NCBI RefSeq assembly: GCF_013112245.1
Contig: NZ_WVRN01000001.1
Span: forward strand, 1,926,501 to 1,990,500
Source of the DNA: Ruegeria sp. HKCCD4315
GTDB lineage: Bacteria > Pseudomonadota > Alphaproteobacteria > Rhodobacterales > Rhodobacteraceae
Reading direction: 5' to 3'
DNA length: 64,000 nucleotides
Shown here: positions 63,848-64,000 of the stretch, piece after piece
How positions within the stretch are numbered: position 1 is the first letter of the stretch
How the letters are laid out: every line of letters begins with the position of its first letter
Made by a program: the position numbers and the translations under genes
Notes under the pieces: generated by a model
What the model was told of the DNA's origin: nothing
What the model saw: the letters and a program-made list of their open reading frames with translations, nothing else
Database searches by the model: none

Positions 63848-64000
63848 TCAGCGAAACTTGAATTCCGGCTCTGCTGGGAAGCGCATTGGTTTGCCAGCCC
63901 ATTGCTGACCACGCAGCGCTGTAACCTTCCTGCTTTCGATACGCATTCCGGCTGTCAGGACAAAAGCTCTCTGCCCCTGCGACTCAACTGATCGCTGGGC
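63848..64000 (-). CDS. C-terminal part of an unidentified gene (5' part beyond window)
   Basis: Fifty residues on the minus strand, open from the window edge to a TGA at 63848-63850, ending GQQWAGKPMRFPAEPEFKFR. The end looks like a genuine protein C-terminus, but no family is recognised and chance openness is possible in GC-rich DNA. Confidence 0.4.
   Translation of the reverse strand, partial: AQRSVESQGQRAFVLTAGMRIESRKVTALRGQQWAGKPMRFPAEPEFKFR

Overview
The window looks like chromosome from a Roseobacter-group member of the Rhodobacteraceae (Alphaproteobacteria). The genus is not fixed by this sequence; Ruegeria and its relatives would fit. The evidence is a GC-rich core with typical group genes: an alphaproteobacterial RpoH, small family-specific proteins recognised as DUF6476 and DUF6446, split glyQ/glyS genes, a folB-folP-glmM operon, FolE2, aa3-type CtaD, and a SAM-II riboswitch in front of metZ.

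Layout. 1-3.8 kb: end of a DksA-like zinc-finger gene, an oxidoreductase, rpoH with a promoter that resembles its own sigma-32 type, an RluD-type pseudouridine synthase and a small membrane protein. 3.8-9.5 kb: a minus-strand surface-glycan operon of three glycosyltransferases and a methyltransferase. Two of the glycosyltransferases carry extra C-terminal domains, one ATP-grasp (TupA-like) and one a decayed methyltransferase domain. 9.69-22.5 kb: an AT-richer genomic island. A tyrosine integrase lies beside tRNA-Leu(GAG), and a 14-bp copy of the tRNA 3' end lies at the far side (9691-9704). The island holds a LuxI-family acyl-homoserine-lactone synthase, two paralogous response regulators with degenerate GGDEF-like domains, a cytochrome P450 and a membrane histidine kinase, with no LuxR. 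It also carries a class III cyclase fused to a lectin domain, a secreted C39-type peptidase and broken mobile-element genes. 22.5-64 kb: core housekeeping genes (lipB, HIT, ctaD, yqeY-like, carA, ilvC, glmM/folP/folB, a PPDK-like dikinase, glyS/glyQ, trkH, folE2, metZ) mixed with regulators, transporters and several proteins with unusual domain combinations.

How the genes may work together. The most interesting part is the synthase, regulators, P450 and kinase at 10.4-17.3 kb. I read it as a possible mobile cell-cell signalling system: LuxI-type chemistry makes a lipid signal, P450 may tailor it, and a six-helix membrane kinase may sense it and relay it to response regulators that lack DNA-binding domains. 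This reading is inference from gene content; the protein families are well supported by visible catalytic motifs. In the core, two Lrp/AsnC regulators sit divergent to ilvC, and metZ lies behind a SAM-II riboswitch with a terminator.

Start codons were chosen from Shine-Dalgarno spacing and family N-termini. No database or structure search was run.
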